A stretch of DNA of 64,000 nt, from positions 18,627,247 to 18,691,246 of the forward strand of contig CM055319.2 of NCBI GenBank assembly GCA_029255685.2, written 5' to 3'. A program made the translations under genes and the position numbers. Origin of the DNA: Silene conica. Its lineage: Eukaryota; Streptophyta; Magnoliopsida; Caryophyllales; Caryophyllaceae. Positions 11,310 through 22,574 of this stretch are shown here, one piece after another; position 1 is the stretch's first letter; each line of letters starts with the position of its first letter. The notes beneath the pieces were generated by a model. The model worked only from the letters and a program-made list of their open reading frames with translations. It made no database searches and was not told the origin of the DNA.

Positions 11310-11753
11310 TCAAAGCTCCAGTGCTGCCGTATCAAGGCAATTCAATGCCCGTAGAAGAAGGTCGAAACTCACATCGTGTGCTACCCACAGGCTTAGGTAG
11401 CACCATGAAACAATACAAACATACACAAATATCAAAACGAATTGTCTAAGTTCAGTCTCAATGGGAGTAAAATCCAAATTATAAGCATAAAAAAGTTCTC
11501 TGTCTTTCTGAAAAACAAAACTCAAAGGTGGATCATCAGCAAGATCCACAGTATCTTCAGGCTCCTTAGAGAGGTAGTCGTCTTTGAAAATTTCGGCTTC
11601 CAAAGCATCTAGTTCAGCTTCTATGACGTCATCTACTTCAAAATTGTAGATTGGAGGAGGATGGGGCTCATCTCCATAGAGCAAATGTTCGATTTCATCT
11701 AGCTCCATGCGCCATATGCTCTGCTCGTAGACAAATTTACTCAAGTCTTCCAT
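11310..11753 (-). CDS. 147-residue acidic ORF of the non-autonomous element
   Basis: This is the only substantial ORF of the element. It lies near its 5' end, about 200 bases from the primer-binding site, where gag would be. The first 100 residues are strongly acidic, including the phrase ELDALEAEIFKDDY. A hydrophobic segment, LIFVYVCIVSWCYLSLWVA, at about residues 107-125 could span a membrane. There is no zinc knuckle, protease motif or RT motif. I do not recognise it. It may be a remnant, or a conserved accessory ORF of this family; its intact state in a young element fits either reading. Whether it is translated is unknown. Confidence 0.45.
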   Translation of the reverse strand: MEDLSKFVYEQSIWRMELDEIEHLLYGDEPHPPPIYNFEVDDVIEAELDALEAEIFKDDYLSKEPEDTVDLADDPPLSFVFQKDRELFYAYNLDFTPIETELRQFVLIFVYVCIVSWCYLSLWVAHDVSFDLLLRALNCLDTAALEL

Positions 11754-11948
11754 TTGACTTTTTCTTCTCTAAAGGCTCTGTCTATAACGGAAGGTTCTTT
11801 CGGGTTCGGGATTGAAAGAGACAATCTCTAACCTGTTAGACCTAGGCATACACAGAAACAACAAGAGAAAAGTAAAACTGCCTCAAGGAACTAATGTCCC
11901 TTGAGACGAAAAGACAAAATAATTAAAAACAAACAGAAATTAGTTGCC

Positions 11949-11966
11949 TCCCCGGCAACGGCGCCA
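11949..11966 (-). other. primer-binding site, tRNA-Asp type
   Basis: On the minus strand the 18 bases read TGGCGCCGTTGCCGGGGA, complementary to the 3' end of plant tRNA-Asp. Four bases (AATT) separate it from the end of the 5' LTR. This primer choice is characteristic of plant Tat/Athila Ty3 elements. Confidence 0.93.
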
Positions 11967-11970
11967 AATT

Positions 11971-13368
11971 TGATAAGGGTAAAGTCGTCACCCTAAATCA
12001 AAGTAATCCTTAGGATACTACTAACTAATAGCTAGCGGTAAGAAAGGTATCGAATCCACAGGGAGGCGGTAATAAATCGTTTGCTAAAGTAAATAAGTCT
12101 TAAAGTAACAATTGGGTTGTTTTGATTGTTTTTGTTGTCTAACAAACTAATTGCAAAATAAGTAAATAAACATGTAAACAAGTATTAGGAAAGATCTAGG
12201 GATCAAGTTCACATAGGCAATTATCCAGGGGAATAGGATTTAACTAATTTAATTGGGCAGAATTATTATTTAAGATCATATGTCCGGTCGGTATTCATAT
12301 AATCTTTAGATCTAAACCTAACATGCGGTCGCTATAATTAGGTCAGTCTATTCAATTGTTGTGGCCTATCTTAGTCTTAGTCTACGGTCGGATCTAAGAC
12401 TAATTCGCGACACTAATTAACTAATCCTGGCCAGTAATTAATTAATTAGATTTAAAACAACAATAGAACAATAATAATAAGCAGTTTAACAATTAAACGT
12501 CATTAAAGTTTGATTCCCCCTTCTAATCACCTAGATCCCTTTTCACCCTAGACAAATAAATTAGCTACGCATGGCTTGGGATCTAACTACAACAATATTG
12601 ATTGAAAACATACTTAATAAAGCAATAAACTAAGAACAAGAATAATTGAAGAACAATAAAGTAGAGATTATGATTAAATACCGTAAATAAGAGAACAAGA
12701 TCCGAAGGCAATTGCTAAATAATAATCTAGAGAGCTACTAGTAATAATTAGGGTTTTTAGAGTAATAAAAAGTGTCTCTAACAATAGACTACGAAGCCTT
12801 TATTTATAGTAAACTACTAAACAATTTATGGAAACTCGGGGTAAATTAAAGCACTCGATCGAGCACTCAAGGCACTCGATCGAGTGTTGGTGGCACTCGA
12901 TCGAGTGCTCTCAGCGTGTAATTTCTGCTTCGCGCACTGAATTTCAAACGGTCGCCATTTCTTCGTTACTTGTCCGAATCAAGTGATTTTCGTGGCGTTG
13001 GAAAGCTAAGAGAATGAGCTTTCACCTCCAATTGGAATCACCTGATTATCATTTGTATAACGCGAGATATGGCTCTCCAAAGTAGGTACTAGTTATAAGG
13101 AGCTCTTCTTTGTGCTTGCCTTCGATAATCTCCTTAGCTCTTCCTTTCTAGATCCTCATGACGTGCTAAGTGTGTTCCTTCATGTCGGGTCCGCGGTGCT
13201 CCAATCCATCTTTTGCTCCATAAATGCATCAATCCTGCATTAAACACCGAAAAGCGGAAGTATCGACATTCTAATATAAATAGCATATAAATGACACAAT
13301 TTATCACAAGAATCATCTCAAAACAACTAAAGGGGATGCATAAAAGTGTATACGAATATGACTCATCA
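11971..13368 (-). repeat. 5' LTR of the non-autonomous element
   Basis: 1398 bp, the same length as its partner. Differences by eye include a G/C near 12174, A/C near 12613, A/T near 13044, T/G near 13064 and T/C near 13238. The LTR carries the triple CTCGATCGAG block at about 12850-12910 in its leader-side part. Confidence 0.93.
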
Positions 13369-13464
13369 ATTACTTTACTAGTTGTTGAGTTTTAGCTAAA
13401 TCTTAGAAGTACTTACTAAAAATGGATTAAGAAGAATGTATGAAGAAATATGGAGGAACACCTA

Positions 13465-13474
13465 CTATTTATAG
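13465..13474 (-). promoter_or_regulatory. TATA box, probably the displaced promoter of the 168-residue ORF
   Basis: The minus strand reads CTATAAATAG. About 92 bp separate it from the target duplication at 13373. Removing the inserted element would place it about 110 bp upstream of the ATG at 8124, a normal plant spacing. The assignment to that ORF is inferred. The surrounding 13374-13680 region has repeated TTTTCCCTCCAAAAA blocks. Confidence 0.5.
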
Positions 13475-13695
13475 AACATCTTTTCCCTCCAAAAATCACA
13501 ACTATCTAAGAGATTTTCCCTCCAAAAATATACAAAAAATGGTAGGGTAACTAACCCTCTCACAATCACTATTCACTATTATTTTTCCCTCCAAAAAACA
13601 CTACTACCAATGATATTTTCCCTCCAAAAAAATTAGAAATAATTGGTAGGGTAACTAACCCTCTCAAATTAACTATAGTACTCGTATTAATTAAG

Positions 13696-13820
13696 TAACA
13701 GATATAAAGTAATAAGTATGTTAATCCAACACAATGTTCAGTTATTTGGCACTAGTCTGGTGGTAAGTTCTTCGAGGTTAAAACTGCATGTCACGGGTTC
13801 GAATCCTGCTAATGGCCATT
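13696..13820 (+). repeat. tRNA-derived SINE-like repeat, copy 1
   Basis: An A-box-like TAGTCTGGTGG (13753-13763) and a perfect B-box GGTTCGAATCC (13796-13806) form an internal RNA polymerase III promoter. A conserved leader (TAACAGATAT...) precedes them. There is no cloverleaf with a usable anticodon, so it is not a tRNA gene. Confidence 0.65.
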
Positions 13821-13856
13821 TTGCTTTTCCTCAAATTAACTATTACTTGTATTTAA

Positions 13857-13985
13857 GTAACAGATATTTAGCAATAAGTACTTTCAATCGTACACAATAT
13901 TCAGTTATTTGTCCCTAGTCTGGTGGTAACCTCTTTGATAACGACACTCCATGGCACGGGTTCGAATCTTGCTATTGACGTTTTT
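13857..13985 (+). repeat. tRNA-derived SINE-like repeat, copy 2
   Basis: The same leader, A-box (13916-13926) and B-box (13959-13969, last base changed) as copy 1 follow at a period of 163 bp. Copies 1 and 2 are a tandem pair. Both continue into a TTTTGCTTTTCCTCA segment. Confidence 0.65.
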
Positions 13986-14568
13986 GCTTTTCCTCATAAT
14001 TCCGGGTTTTTTGTTGAAGTTTGGTATGAGAGTAATAAGTCCGGCCCAATAACTATTACCTCCCAGCATAGGCCTCACCCCATTAGTAAAAAATAACCCA
14101 AACAAAATTTCCCCAAATCTCTCTTCTTTTCCTACGGGCCTGCCTGGCATAGCAGTAATAGGCCAGAATAAGTCAAGGGTAATTATTACAGCCCATTTTC
14201 AAAGGTTTGGTATGAGAGGAATATTTAGGGTCCAGTAACTATTACCTCCAGCAAGAGGTAATCTTTTACCCACCCCCCTCCATCAGTAACAATTACAGGG
14301 GAATGAAACTCTATTTTTCCTTCAAAAATATCACACACTCTCTCTCTTTCTTCTTTCTCCATTCTTCATTCTTCATTTGCCAAACCATGTATCCCTGGAA
14401 AAATTTCCCCTATTAATATCTTCCCCTCTAATCATTCCTCCTTTAACATCTCCCCCTTGAAAATTCCTTAAATTCCAGACATCTTGTCATCTTCTCATGT
14501 ACGGAGTATATGCGAAACCAAAGGTCACGGAAATAACTCACCTATAATAAATTTGACTAATATTTAAA
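13986..14568. other. non-coding region with a diverged duplication
   Basis: Two related blocks containing GTTTGGTATGAGAG and AACTATTACCTCC lie near 14018-14065 and 14202-14255. No gene was recognised. Confidence 0.4.
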
Positions 14569-14712
14569 TAACAGATATATAGTACTTCGTATTAAATATG
14601 TTTAATCCTGCACAATGTTCAGTCAATTGTCATTAGTCTGGTGGTTAACTCTTCGATAATGAAACTGCATGTCACGGGTTCGAATCCTCCTAATGGCTAT
14701 TTTTTTTTTTTA
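14569..14712 (+). repeat. tRNA-derived SINE-like repeat, copy 3
   Basis: Leader, A-box TAGTCTGGTGG (14634-14644) and B-box GGTTCGAATCC (14677-14687) are present. They are followed by a run of Ts that would terminate RNA polymerase III. This copy is the best preserved as a transcription unit. Confidence 0.65.
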
Positions 14713-15952
14713 AATATTCTTTCCTTTACGTAAGTAATTATCAACATACTAAAATAAATAAATTAAGTACAAATTTTTATTCTAAATATTTACTACCCTT
14801 AACACGTGCAGTACTATTTTTTTTTTTATTTAAAATAATATTTTTAAATTTTTTTCATATTTTCGAATATATAAGACAAATAATCGTAACTTGTTTTTAT
14901 TAAAAAATTAAAATACGAACAATTTTTTTTTTTCAAAAAAATAACACAAATATAAAACCGACTGTATAAAAAAATGGCTTGTATACAAATATACGTATAA
15001 TTATACGGTATAAATACACCGTATAAATACAACGTAAATACATAACAGAGATATACGGTATAAATACCAAGTATATGAAAACCTAAAAATAAAAAGAATA
15101 CAAAAAGGAATACTGCTTAATGAAATAATTAGGAATTATAATATGTTAATAAAGTATCATAATTAGGCGAGATAGTGGACAAGAAAGATTCTTTTTGACA
15201 TCCACGTGTCACTCTCTCATTGCAAGTGTAGCAAACCCTCCCTACACCAAGTGTAATTCCAGCCTCTTACGTGAATGCCCTTCCTTCACTGCTATTCATA
15301 CCCTCACACAGTGAAGTCAGTGCCTTTTTAATACTTATCTTTTACAAAGTCAACTCTCCACACAAATTTTCAAAATCTTAAAGCAAAACTATTTTACAAA
15401 TGGAGAAAAGAAAACGTTTATTGAGAGTCAATACCAGCAGCATACCGCTTTATATTTTTTTCATTTTTAATTGAATATGAAATTAACTTGAGTACAGCAT
15501 AGAGTAAGTACTGAATTTTTACATAGTTTTGTTTTTGTTTTAAGGACCCAAACCTCTATTCACTACTACAAATATATATTTTGTAGTAGTGATTACCTAG
15601 CTTTAAAGACCTCCTCAATGCTACTCGGTTGCGTCGATTTAAATTACAATAAGAATTATTTCAATTATAAACAGGTTAGAAGTTAAGTTGGGCTAATTTC
15701 ACAAACTAATGTCGTAAATGGAGTTACTTCATTTCATTCGTTTTAAGGGTTAGAGAATTTTATATTTCAAGAATTATTGTGGATTTTAAAAATTAAGGGG
15801 GAATACGGTACAAATTATTATAATATATTTACTAAAATTATTACAAGCAATCAATAAGTATAACAAATCGTGTCACCTACTCAAACGAATCAACCTAAAT
15901 CCGAAGTTATAGGACGCAGAGCATGAGATAATAGTTATTTATAGACTCACAC
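14713..15952. other. AT-rich region, no gene seen
   Basis: It contains short repeats of ACGGTATAAATAC type near 15004-15070. No gene or clear mobile element was recognised. Confidence 0.4.
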
Positions 15953-16090
15953 ATCCCCTGTGGCAAAGGCAAAGTTAGCAGATCGTCGGACACGTGGCTC
16001 AATCCTATTGGGCAGAAAAAACCTAATAATGAATATTCTAATAGTTGAAGGTATACAAATTATAGAGTAATTTTATTTTCATATAAAAAA
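15953..16090 (+). repeat. paralogue of the copia target site (empty site)
   Basis: This stretch matches 18063-18157 (ATCCCCTGTGGCA through TTCTAATAG and GAAG) and then continues as the sequence beyond the copia element does (GTA..CAAATTATA, compare 28508-28525). It is an uninterrupted relative of the copia insertion site, and it supports AGAAG as the target duplication. Confidence 0.7.
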
Positions 16091-16532
16091 TTATTCATTT
16101 AACATATATGAGTTTTAAATGCATCACACACTGATAATTTTTTTAATATAATGTACATCAACATTTGAAAGTAATTTCAAAGTTTCTCTCAAAAAGGGAA
16201 AAAATAAATAAAAGTTATTTGGGATCTAAAATATTTAATGTCTACATTTTCAAATTTAAAGAATAACAAAACTAACATATCTGATGCATGGCCAAAATGG
16301 GTTTTAAAAGTACGTATTTATAATATTTATTTAATAGGTCTATATGAAAATCACTTATATATAAACACGACTGCAGCGTTGCAGGTCTCTAAATCACTAG
16401 TATTAATACATTTGTGTAAAACCTAAGACTAAGAAAATCAACTTAATAGAGTCGAATTCGGAACACAAATAATGAAAGTGACTACTTAACTCACTACACT
16501 TTGAACTTAAATTCACTTATATTAGTTGTTTT

Positions 16533-16638
16533 AAGGGTTTTTCCCATTGATATCCCTGTGATTTTCACTTTTCCCACTTGTACCCCTGCGTATAGCATTT
16601 TACTAGCCGTACCCCTAAACTTAATTAGTTAATCCCAT
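16533..16638. repeat. truncated copy of the inverted-repeat element end
   Basis: About 106 bp matching 16796-16902 (GGGTTTTTCCC, then CACTTTTCCCACTTGTACCC and GCCGTACCCCTAAACTTAAT). It ends at CATCC, where the sequence switches to an inverted copy of the right-hand flank. Confidence 0.75.
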
Positions 16639-18075
16639 CCACAGGGGATACGTGATTCGTGTCTGACAAAGTGGGTAATCACTAATCAGTACAAAATTTT
16701 AGAATAAGTTTATTTTCCATATAAAAATTATTCATTTAATTATAATAAATGAGTAACATAATGAGATGGTCTCACATAATGATTATTAAAACAAGGGTTT
16801 TTCCCAGTGATACCACTGTGATTTTCACTTTTCCCACTTGTACCCCTGCGTATAGCACTTTACTAGCCGTACCCCTAAACTTAATTAGTTAATCTCATCC
16901 GTAGCCAAACATGTTTTTGCCGTCTGTTTTAGACGTTAAGTGACATGTTCGTACTCTATTTGCCAAATAATCACCTGACTTGACCAATGATTTTCCCATT
17001 GATGCCCTTGTAGTTTTCATTTTTCTCATTTGTGCCCCTGATAAAAAATAATATAAAGGAATGAAAAAATTGTTGGAATTGAAATTACATTAATCGGATA
17101 TCCAATTTAAAGTTCAAATTTTCCGATGTTTAATCCAAGACATTACAAATATATATCTTATTGTTGATAACCGAAGATTTACCGAAACATTCAATTGTTA
17201 AATTTACTTAAATAGTAATAGTGTCAGAAATATTTTGATTAAAAAATTAAAAATTTACCCGAAGTCAAATTAGCTATAAAAGACTATAAATAAAAAATTT
17301 ATCGAAACCGAAAAAATATGGGAAAAATTTATGATAGATCAAAAGATAGGGGGTTGAGAATCTAAAATTTAGTTGGTGCTATAATGATGAAATAGGTAAA
17401 TGACGACGTAAGATTAATATGAGCATTGACAGGTAATGACACTCGTCTTGTTTGTCGACTTGGTCCACTTAATATAAAATAAGTTGTGAATGTTAGATAA
17501 TATTTCTTTTTGAATAAAATAAAAGGTAATATATAATGGTATTATCTCATGCGATATAAAAAGAGATATAATAAACGAAATATTACAACTTTTTATTAAT
17601 TTAAAAGGGTATAGTAAGCAATGCGGTTTTAAAGATATCAGGCTCAATATCGAAACCGAAAATGCAAAAATGCAGGGATACAAGTGGGAAAAGAAAAAAA
17701 CACAGGGGCATCAATGGGAAAACCTATTTGCCAAGTCAGATGCTTATTTGGCAAATAGAGTGCCAACATGGCACTTAACGTCTAAAACAGACGGCATAAA
17801 CATGTTTGGCTACGGATGGGATTAACTAATTAAGTTTAGGGGTACGGCTAGTAAAGTGCTATACGCAGGGGTACAAGTGGGAAAAGTGAAAATCACAGTG
17901 GTATCAATGGGAAAAACCCTTGTTTTAATAATCATTATGTGAGACCATCTCATTATGTTACTCATTTATTATAATTAAATGAATAATTTTTATATGGAAA
18001 ATAAACTTATTCTAAAATTTTGTACTGATTAGTGATTACCCACTTTGTCAGACACGAATCACGTATCCCCTGTGG
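16639..18075. repeat. long inverted repeat (foldback), about 1.4 kb
   Basis: The left arm from 16639 and the right arm ending at 18075 are reverse complements. They are nearly identical over the outer 260 bp (16639-16900 and 17815-18075), then similar but diverged to about 17045 and 17670. The spacer of about 620 bp is AT-rich with no transposase. Inside the outer arms, CAAGGGTTTTTCCC and its complement look like the ends of a smaller element. No clean target duplication was found, so the superfamily is unknown. A transcript would fold into a long hairpin. Confidence 0.82.
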
Positions 18076-18157
18076 CAGAGTTAGCCAACTCGTCGGGAAC
18101 TTGACTATCCTATTAGGCAGAAAAAGAACCTACTAATAAATGTTCTAATAGTAGAAG

Positions 18158-18278
18158 TATTAGGAGATATTATCTTATGAGTTGTGATATTTATTATGTT
18201 TAACCTAGCCTTGTAACTATAAAAGCATAGTTGAACTCAAATAATAGAATCAGGCTTTCCATCTTACTTTGTTTAACA
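18158..18278 (+). repeat. copia 5' LTR
   Basis: 121 bp beginning TATTAGGAG and ending GTTTAACA. The first dinucleotide is TA rather than the usual TG in both LTRs. The sequence CTATAAAAGCATAG near 18216 is a probable TATA box. Confidence 0.9.
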
Positions 18279-18288
18279 TGGTATCAGA
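18279..18288 (+). other. copia primer-binding site
   Basis: TGGTATCAGA directly follows the LTR. It is complementary to the 3' end of initiator tRNA-Met, the usual copia primer. Confidence 0.9.
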
Positions 18289-18361
18289 CAGCCACCACAA
18301 AAATAAAACCTAACCCTAAAAAACAAACACAACCACCACGAAAATTCTCAAAACCCTCACC

Positions 18362-19380
18362 ATGCCCGGCGACGATTCCAACGCCACAAAAAGCGACTCT
18401 TCGAGTCCGTACTACCTAGGTTCTCATGACGTACCCAGTGCCAAGATTTCTAATATTATGTTAACCCGCCACAATTATACCGATTGGCAGAAATCCATGA
18501 AAATGTCGCTCAAATCGAGGCGTAAATTTGGCTTTGTTGACGGTTCCATTAAAAAGCCTACCGACGCTACTGCTCTTGATAATTGGGAAGTTGTCCATTG
18601 TACTCTTGTACAATGGATTCGCAACATGATTGATCCGTCTTTACTCGATACGGTGTCCTACGGTGAAGACGCTGCCCAGCTATGGTCTAATTTGCAGGCT
18701 CAATTCTCGGTTGTTGACGGTTCCCTTATTCACAGCCTTAAAAACCCAACTCAATAATTGTAAGCAAATTAAAGGTATGGATGTTACTACCTACTTTGGC
18801 AAATTGAAATCTCTTTGGGATGCCATAATCGTACATGAGCCGCTTTTTTCCTGCAAATGCGGTAAATGCGATTGTGACATCGGTAAGGAGGCTGTCAAGC
18901 GATTGGATAACGAACGTCTTCACCAATTTTTTATGGGCCTAGATAATACTCTCTATGGAAGTATCCGTTCTCAGCAGTTTCAACTCGACCCCTTGCCTAG
19001 CCTTACTCGTGCTTTTCATATTGTGTTACAAGAGGAACGATTACGGGCTGAATCGACTCCTCTTGATACTACGGATGTCTCTGCCTTCGCCCTTACGTCG
19101 TCCCGTTCCCCCGCTGACTTACGTTTATTACGTGAGAAAGAAAAATCTGAACGACATGCTAAGTTTTTCTGTTCCTATTGTGAGACGAGAGGCCATGATG
19201 TTCCGAACTGTTTTTTCAAACACAAACGGTTCCCCGAATGGTGGGGGGACAGGCCTCGAAATATTGCTGACTATAGGCTTTATCGTCAGTCTGGACGCGC
19301 GGGGACAGGGGGAGTACCGTCGGTGTCTGGTCACGCAACCACTGGAGCAGGAAGTTCAGGGGTCTCGGCATCCAACACTG
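18362..19380 (+). pseudogene. copia gag, frameshifted and truncated
   Basis: This is the capsid/nucleocapsid precursor. The first frame, from an ATG at 18362, includes the conserved copia gag block (NYTDWQKSM near residue 38, then DNWE). It is lost at a stop at 18755, and the neighbouring frame picks up the reading near 18745 and runs to the nested insertion. A CCHC zinc knuckle is visible at about 19170-19215 (C-x2-C-x4-H-x4-C). A Cys-rich insert (CKCGKCDC, near 18852) is found in many copia Gags. The true gag continues at 25081 beyond the nested Ty3 remnant. A single-base indel near 18745 is the break. Confidence 0.85.
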
Positions 19381-19655
19381 TTGACCCTGTGTATTCGTGT
19401 GACACCTGTGATGATCCGTAATGGGGAGCAGTTTTGACAGGAAAGATGGTGTTGTGGGAGCATGGGATGGCGTGAGCACTTGGATGGACCGACCTAGATG
19501 GAGATCACCTACCTTGTAGTTATCAGTTGTACTTTTATTCCGCTGTGTAGTATCTGTAACTCCAAAATTTAAAGTACTTTGGTTTGATTTACTTTGTTAT
19601 TCACTACCTCGAATATTCCGAGATGGTAACAGCTCAATTTACTGAGGATGTCTTG
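19380..19655 (+). repeat. truncated left LTR fragment of the nested Ty3 remnant
   Basis: It matches 24676-24973 with few changes, apart from a block of about 21 bp near 24869-24889 that is absent here. It lacks the first 2.1 kb and the last 30 bp of the LTR. Confidence 0.85.
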
Positions 19656-22574
19656 AGTTGGGTTTACAATGCTTTTGTTTTTATGTTGATAGGAGTTATA
19701 TGTTGAGAGGAATAAATCTTTAGTTGACAGTGTTCAGATTGTTACTGCACAGTCCCGTTTTGACCCATCTTTTTGGTAAAAGAAATCTTTTGAAACTTGG
19801 TTATTGTTTATGCATAATTCCAACCCTACTGTTCAGAATATGCGTTCACGCTTTCAAATGATAAGCCATGTAAAATCTTAATGAGTCGTTATTTAATTGT
19901 GATTCTTGCAAGTTGCCTAATTTTCTGTTGAATTGCTGTAAGGTTCTTGTCAGACGGATTGAGTTATAAAAATTGTATTAAATGATTCCCTTGAAATGTG
20001 CATCCGATTCCTTTCCTATGTATATCTAGCCCTTTATATTTTCTCAAAACTATAATCGCTCACACGTTAGGTAAACTGTTATTTAATTATGGTTGGTAAG
20101 TTGCTGTATAATATTTAATTGGTGAACTTATGAGATATGTAAGTACATATAAAAGTTTAATCGAATGTGAATTAGGTGATGCGACCACGTGACATCCTGA
20201 TATGGCATTAGCAACATGAATAGTAGGCATATGGTATGAGTATGAACCTCATTACGTGATAGCATAACCTTGTTTATTTCGTCAAGTTTAATATAGAATC
20301 GTTCCAATCATAGGTCCTATATTATGATCTCAAAATGAATATGTGTTGCTCGTATGTGATGTTAAAAGCATGGTTATCTGTGCCAAGTGGCAGAATGAAA
20401 TCTAACTGGTAAAATTTATTAGCATAATATAGCAACTTAATGGTTATACGTAATTGTGATTATTTTATATTGTTATACCATACAGTGAATTGCATAATGC
20501 TATACTTAGAATTTGATCAAGATATGTTAAATTATCAATTGTTGACATATGATTTATGGAAGTACCAGTCTGGTGAATTCGTTTACTTTTATCGTTAATT
20601 TTGTTTTCATAATTCATGAACTACAAGAACAATGTTTTTGTAAGAGAGAGTCAGAATGTCTCCGTGTAGTATTGTTTCGATCTATAACTTGTAAAATTGT
20701 TTTGGATTCGTGTTTATAAATTGTCACAATGTTTCAAACATTTCAAAATACTTTCAAAAGTGATAAACCATGATAAAGCTTGATGTTTGATAATTATGAT
20801 GATTGTTTGCAATATGACTATTCTGTAGCTAGGTGTCGATGAAATCCTGCGTGAATGTTAAATGCTGCGCATTGTATAAAACCCTTATTTTGCAAGTCGT
20901 ATATAGTAATAGTTTCATTATAAATGACGTAATGTGAGTGGACGGGAAATGTACCTAAGTGATGTTGTTAACTTATTGATATCTGAGAATGGAAACGATC
21001 ATGTAAGTCTATGATCTGTGTATACCTTGTGAGATATGTCAATGTTCCATGTATCATCACGTTAATTAATTTTGCTCTATGGCTTTTCTAAAATATGATT
21101 CTACTTCTATAGTGTGATTAAGAGCATGAAACATTCCAATTTGTCGAGTATGAACTATGAGCTTCTTGATTGTTTGCATTGTTGTAAATATATGGATTTT
21201 GTGTTACATTTCAATGGTGTGTAAGCGTTAACTACTCTTATTCTGTTTTGCTGCGTAACACGATTTCTACCGATTCCAATATTCTCGCTATTGCTCGAGG
21301 TTATATATGTTTACATGACAATTACTATGGGTTTCTTACGAGTACTTATTTGAGTTGAAAATTTTAATTGTTCCTTTATTTTGATAGTTAATTTCTCCTA
21401 TTGATAAATAATCCTTTTATTTGTGAGACGAGTTGAATTGTGAGATGGATAAACTTGTGGTAATTGATTAGTTGTTTATGCATAATGGTTTTGTATTAGG
21501 TTGGTTGGTATAGCGTCCAGATCCTTATTTTATGAACTGTGGAATTGTGAGTATTCATATGAGTAAGTCAATGAATTTGGAAGAAAAGTACGGATGAGAT
21601 TGAGTTCGATAGGATTGAGTTGCTCGTGAGTCTAGAACAAAGGCCATGATTGATTTTACATTTGATTACAGTTCAGTATTTTATCGAGTTGTCGTATTCT
21701 TTGACCTTGACTCGTGGGTGAGTAGCGCAGAGTTTTACTCTCTAAGTGTTGAGTAGTTCCTTTAATGCATGATTTGACATTATTAATATCGAATTTGAGA
21801 TGAGAATTGGTTACTGGTTGAGTTATGAGTTATTAAGCCGTTGGGCCACATTGTGTTTTCAGTCAAGTATGACCTTGATTATTGAGTCACCATTTGAATT
21901 TGAAAGCGATATTGAGATGGAAGTATTGATTTGCGGTTTTATCCCGCCAGTTCACCCACCCCTTGTCTTTGGTCTTAGATGCGACGCCGAGGGCGATACT
22001 TGGTTACTTGGAGTTAGATTTTATGAGATAAAAGTAATGAGGGAGATGGAGTGCTGTGTTAGAATGTTTATGAGGTTACAGGGACGTAACCATGTTTTAA
22101 GGAGGGTAGGATTGTAAAATCTTAATGATTTATGATATTGCAAATTTATATGCCGTGGTTGTCTGACGAAGATTTACTATACTTGGAAATTCTGATTTCT
22201 TCCGTGATGCACTATATCGTGGTTCTTTAAGTGTCATGTGTTCCTGTTGTATGTCAAACTTTGTAAAATCTTAATGATTCATGATGATATGGCTAATCGG
22301 TATGTCATGTGTTTCTGTTTGCATATACTTGATAATCTTGATTACTATGTTATACATTTTACTGTGTCGTGAAGTACCCCTTTAAATTAGTTATACGTTA
22401 AACTTTGGGGACAAAGTTTCCTTAACGAGGGTAGAATGTAACTTTTCGGGTTTTAATGTACTCGTATTAGTTTTGGATGTTATGAGGTGTCACATTTTAT
22501 GTGCCTAGGGACCGTGCTTGTCGACTATGGGGATGGTGAACTTCGGGACGAAGTTCATTGTAAGGAGGGAAGAC
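19656..22574 (+). other. internal fragment of the nested Ty3 remnant
   Basis: There is no protein domain in any frame. Three diverged copies of TGTAAAATCTTAATGA lie at about 19869, 22115 and 22261. The end (GGGACGAAGTTCATTG, then AAGGAGGGAAGAC) is a polypurine region just before the LTR. The 105-codon ORF at 21800-22117 has no recognisable feature. Confidence 0.6.

Larger units (their letters stand above)
8145..13368 (-). mobile_element. young non-autonomous Tat/Athila-like LTR retrotransposon, 5.2 kb
   Basis: Two direct 1398-bp LTRs (8145-9542 and 11971-13368) differ at about six positions by eye. They begin TG and end CA, and are flanked by an exact 5-bp duplication ATTAC (8140-8144 and 13369-13373). 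The element runs on the minus strand. Its primer-binding site matches the 3' end of tRNA-Asp, and its polypurine tract sits in a CTTGAGGACAAGCAA context typical of Tat/Athila elements. The internal region is only 2.4 kb and encodes no gag, protease, RT or integrase, just one 147-residue ORF. It must therefore use proteins from a related element. The near-identity of the LTRs shows recent insertion. Confidence 0.93.

Noticed and set aside
13741..13812. tRNA gene
   Set aside because: The A and B boxes are good, but no acceptor stem or anticodon arm can be folded, and there are three diverged copies.
18738..19479. Several ORFs overlapping copia gag on both strands
   Set aside because: They are shadow frames. 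Only the frames carrying the gag block and the zinc knuckle have support.
21800..22117. 105-codon ORF in the nested Ty3 remnant
   Set aside because: No recognisable domain. The surrounding internal region is decayed, so it is probably a chance ORF.
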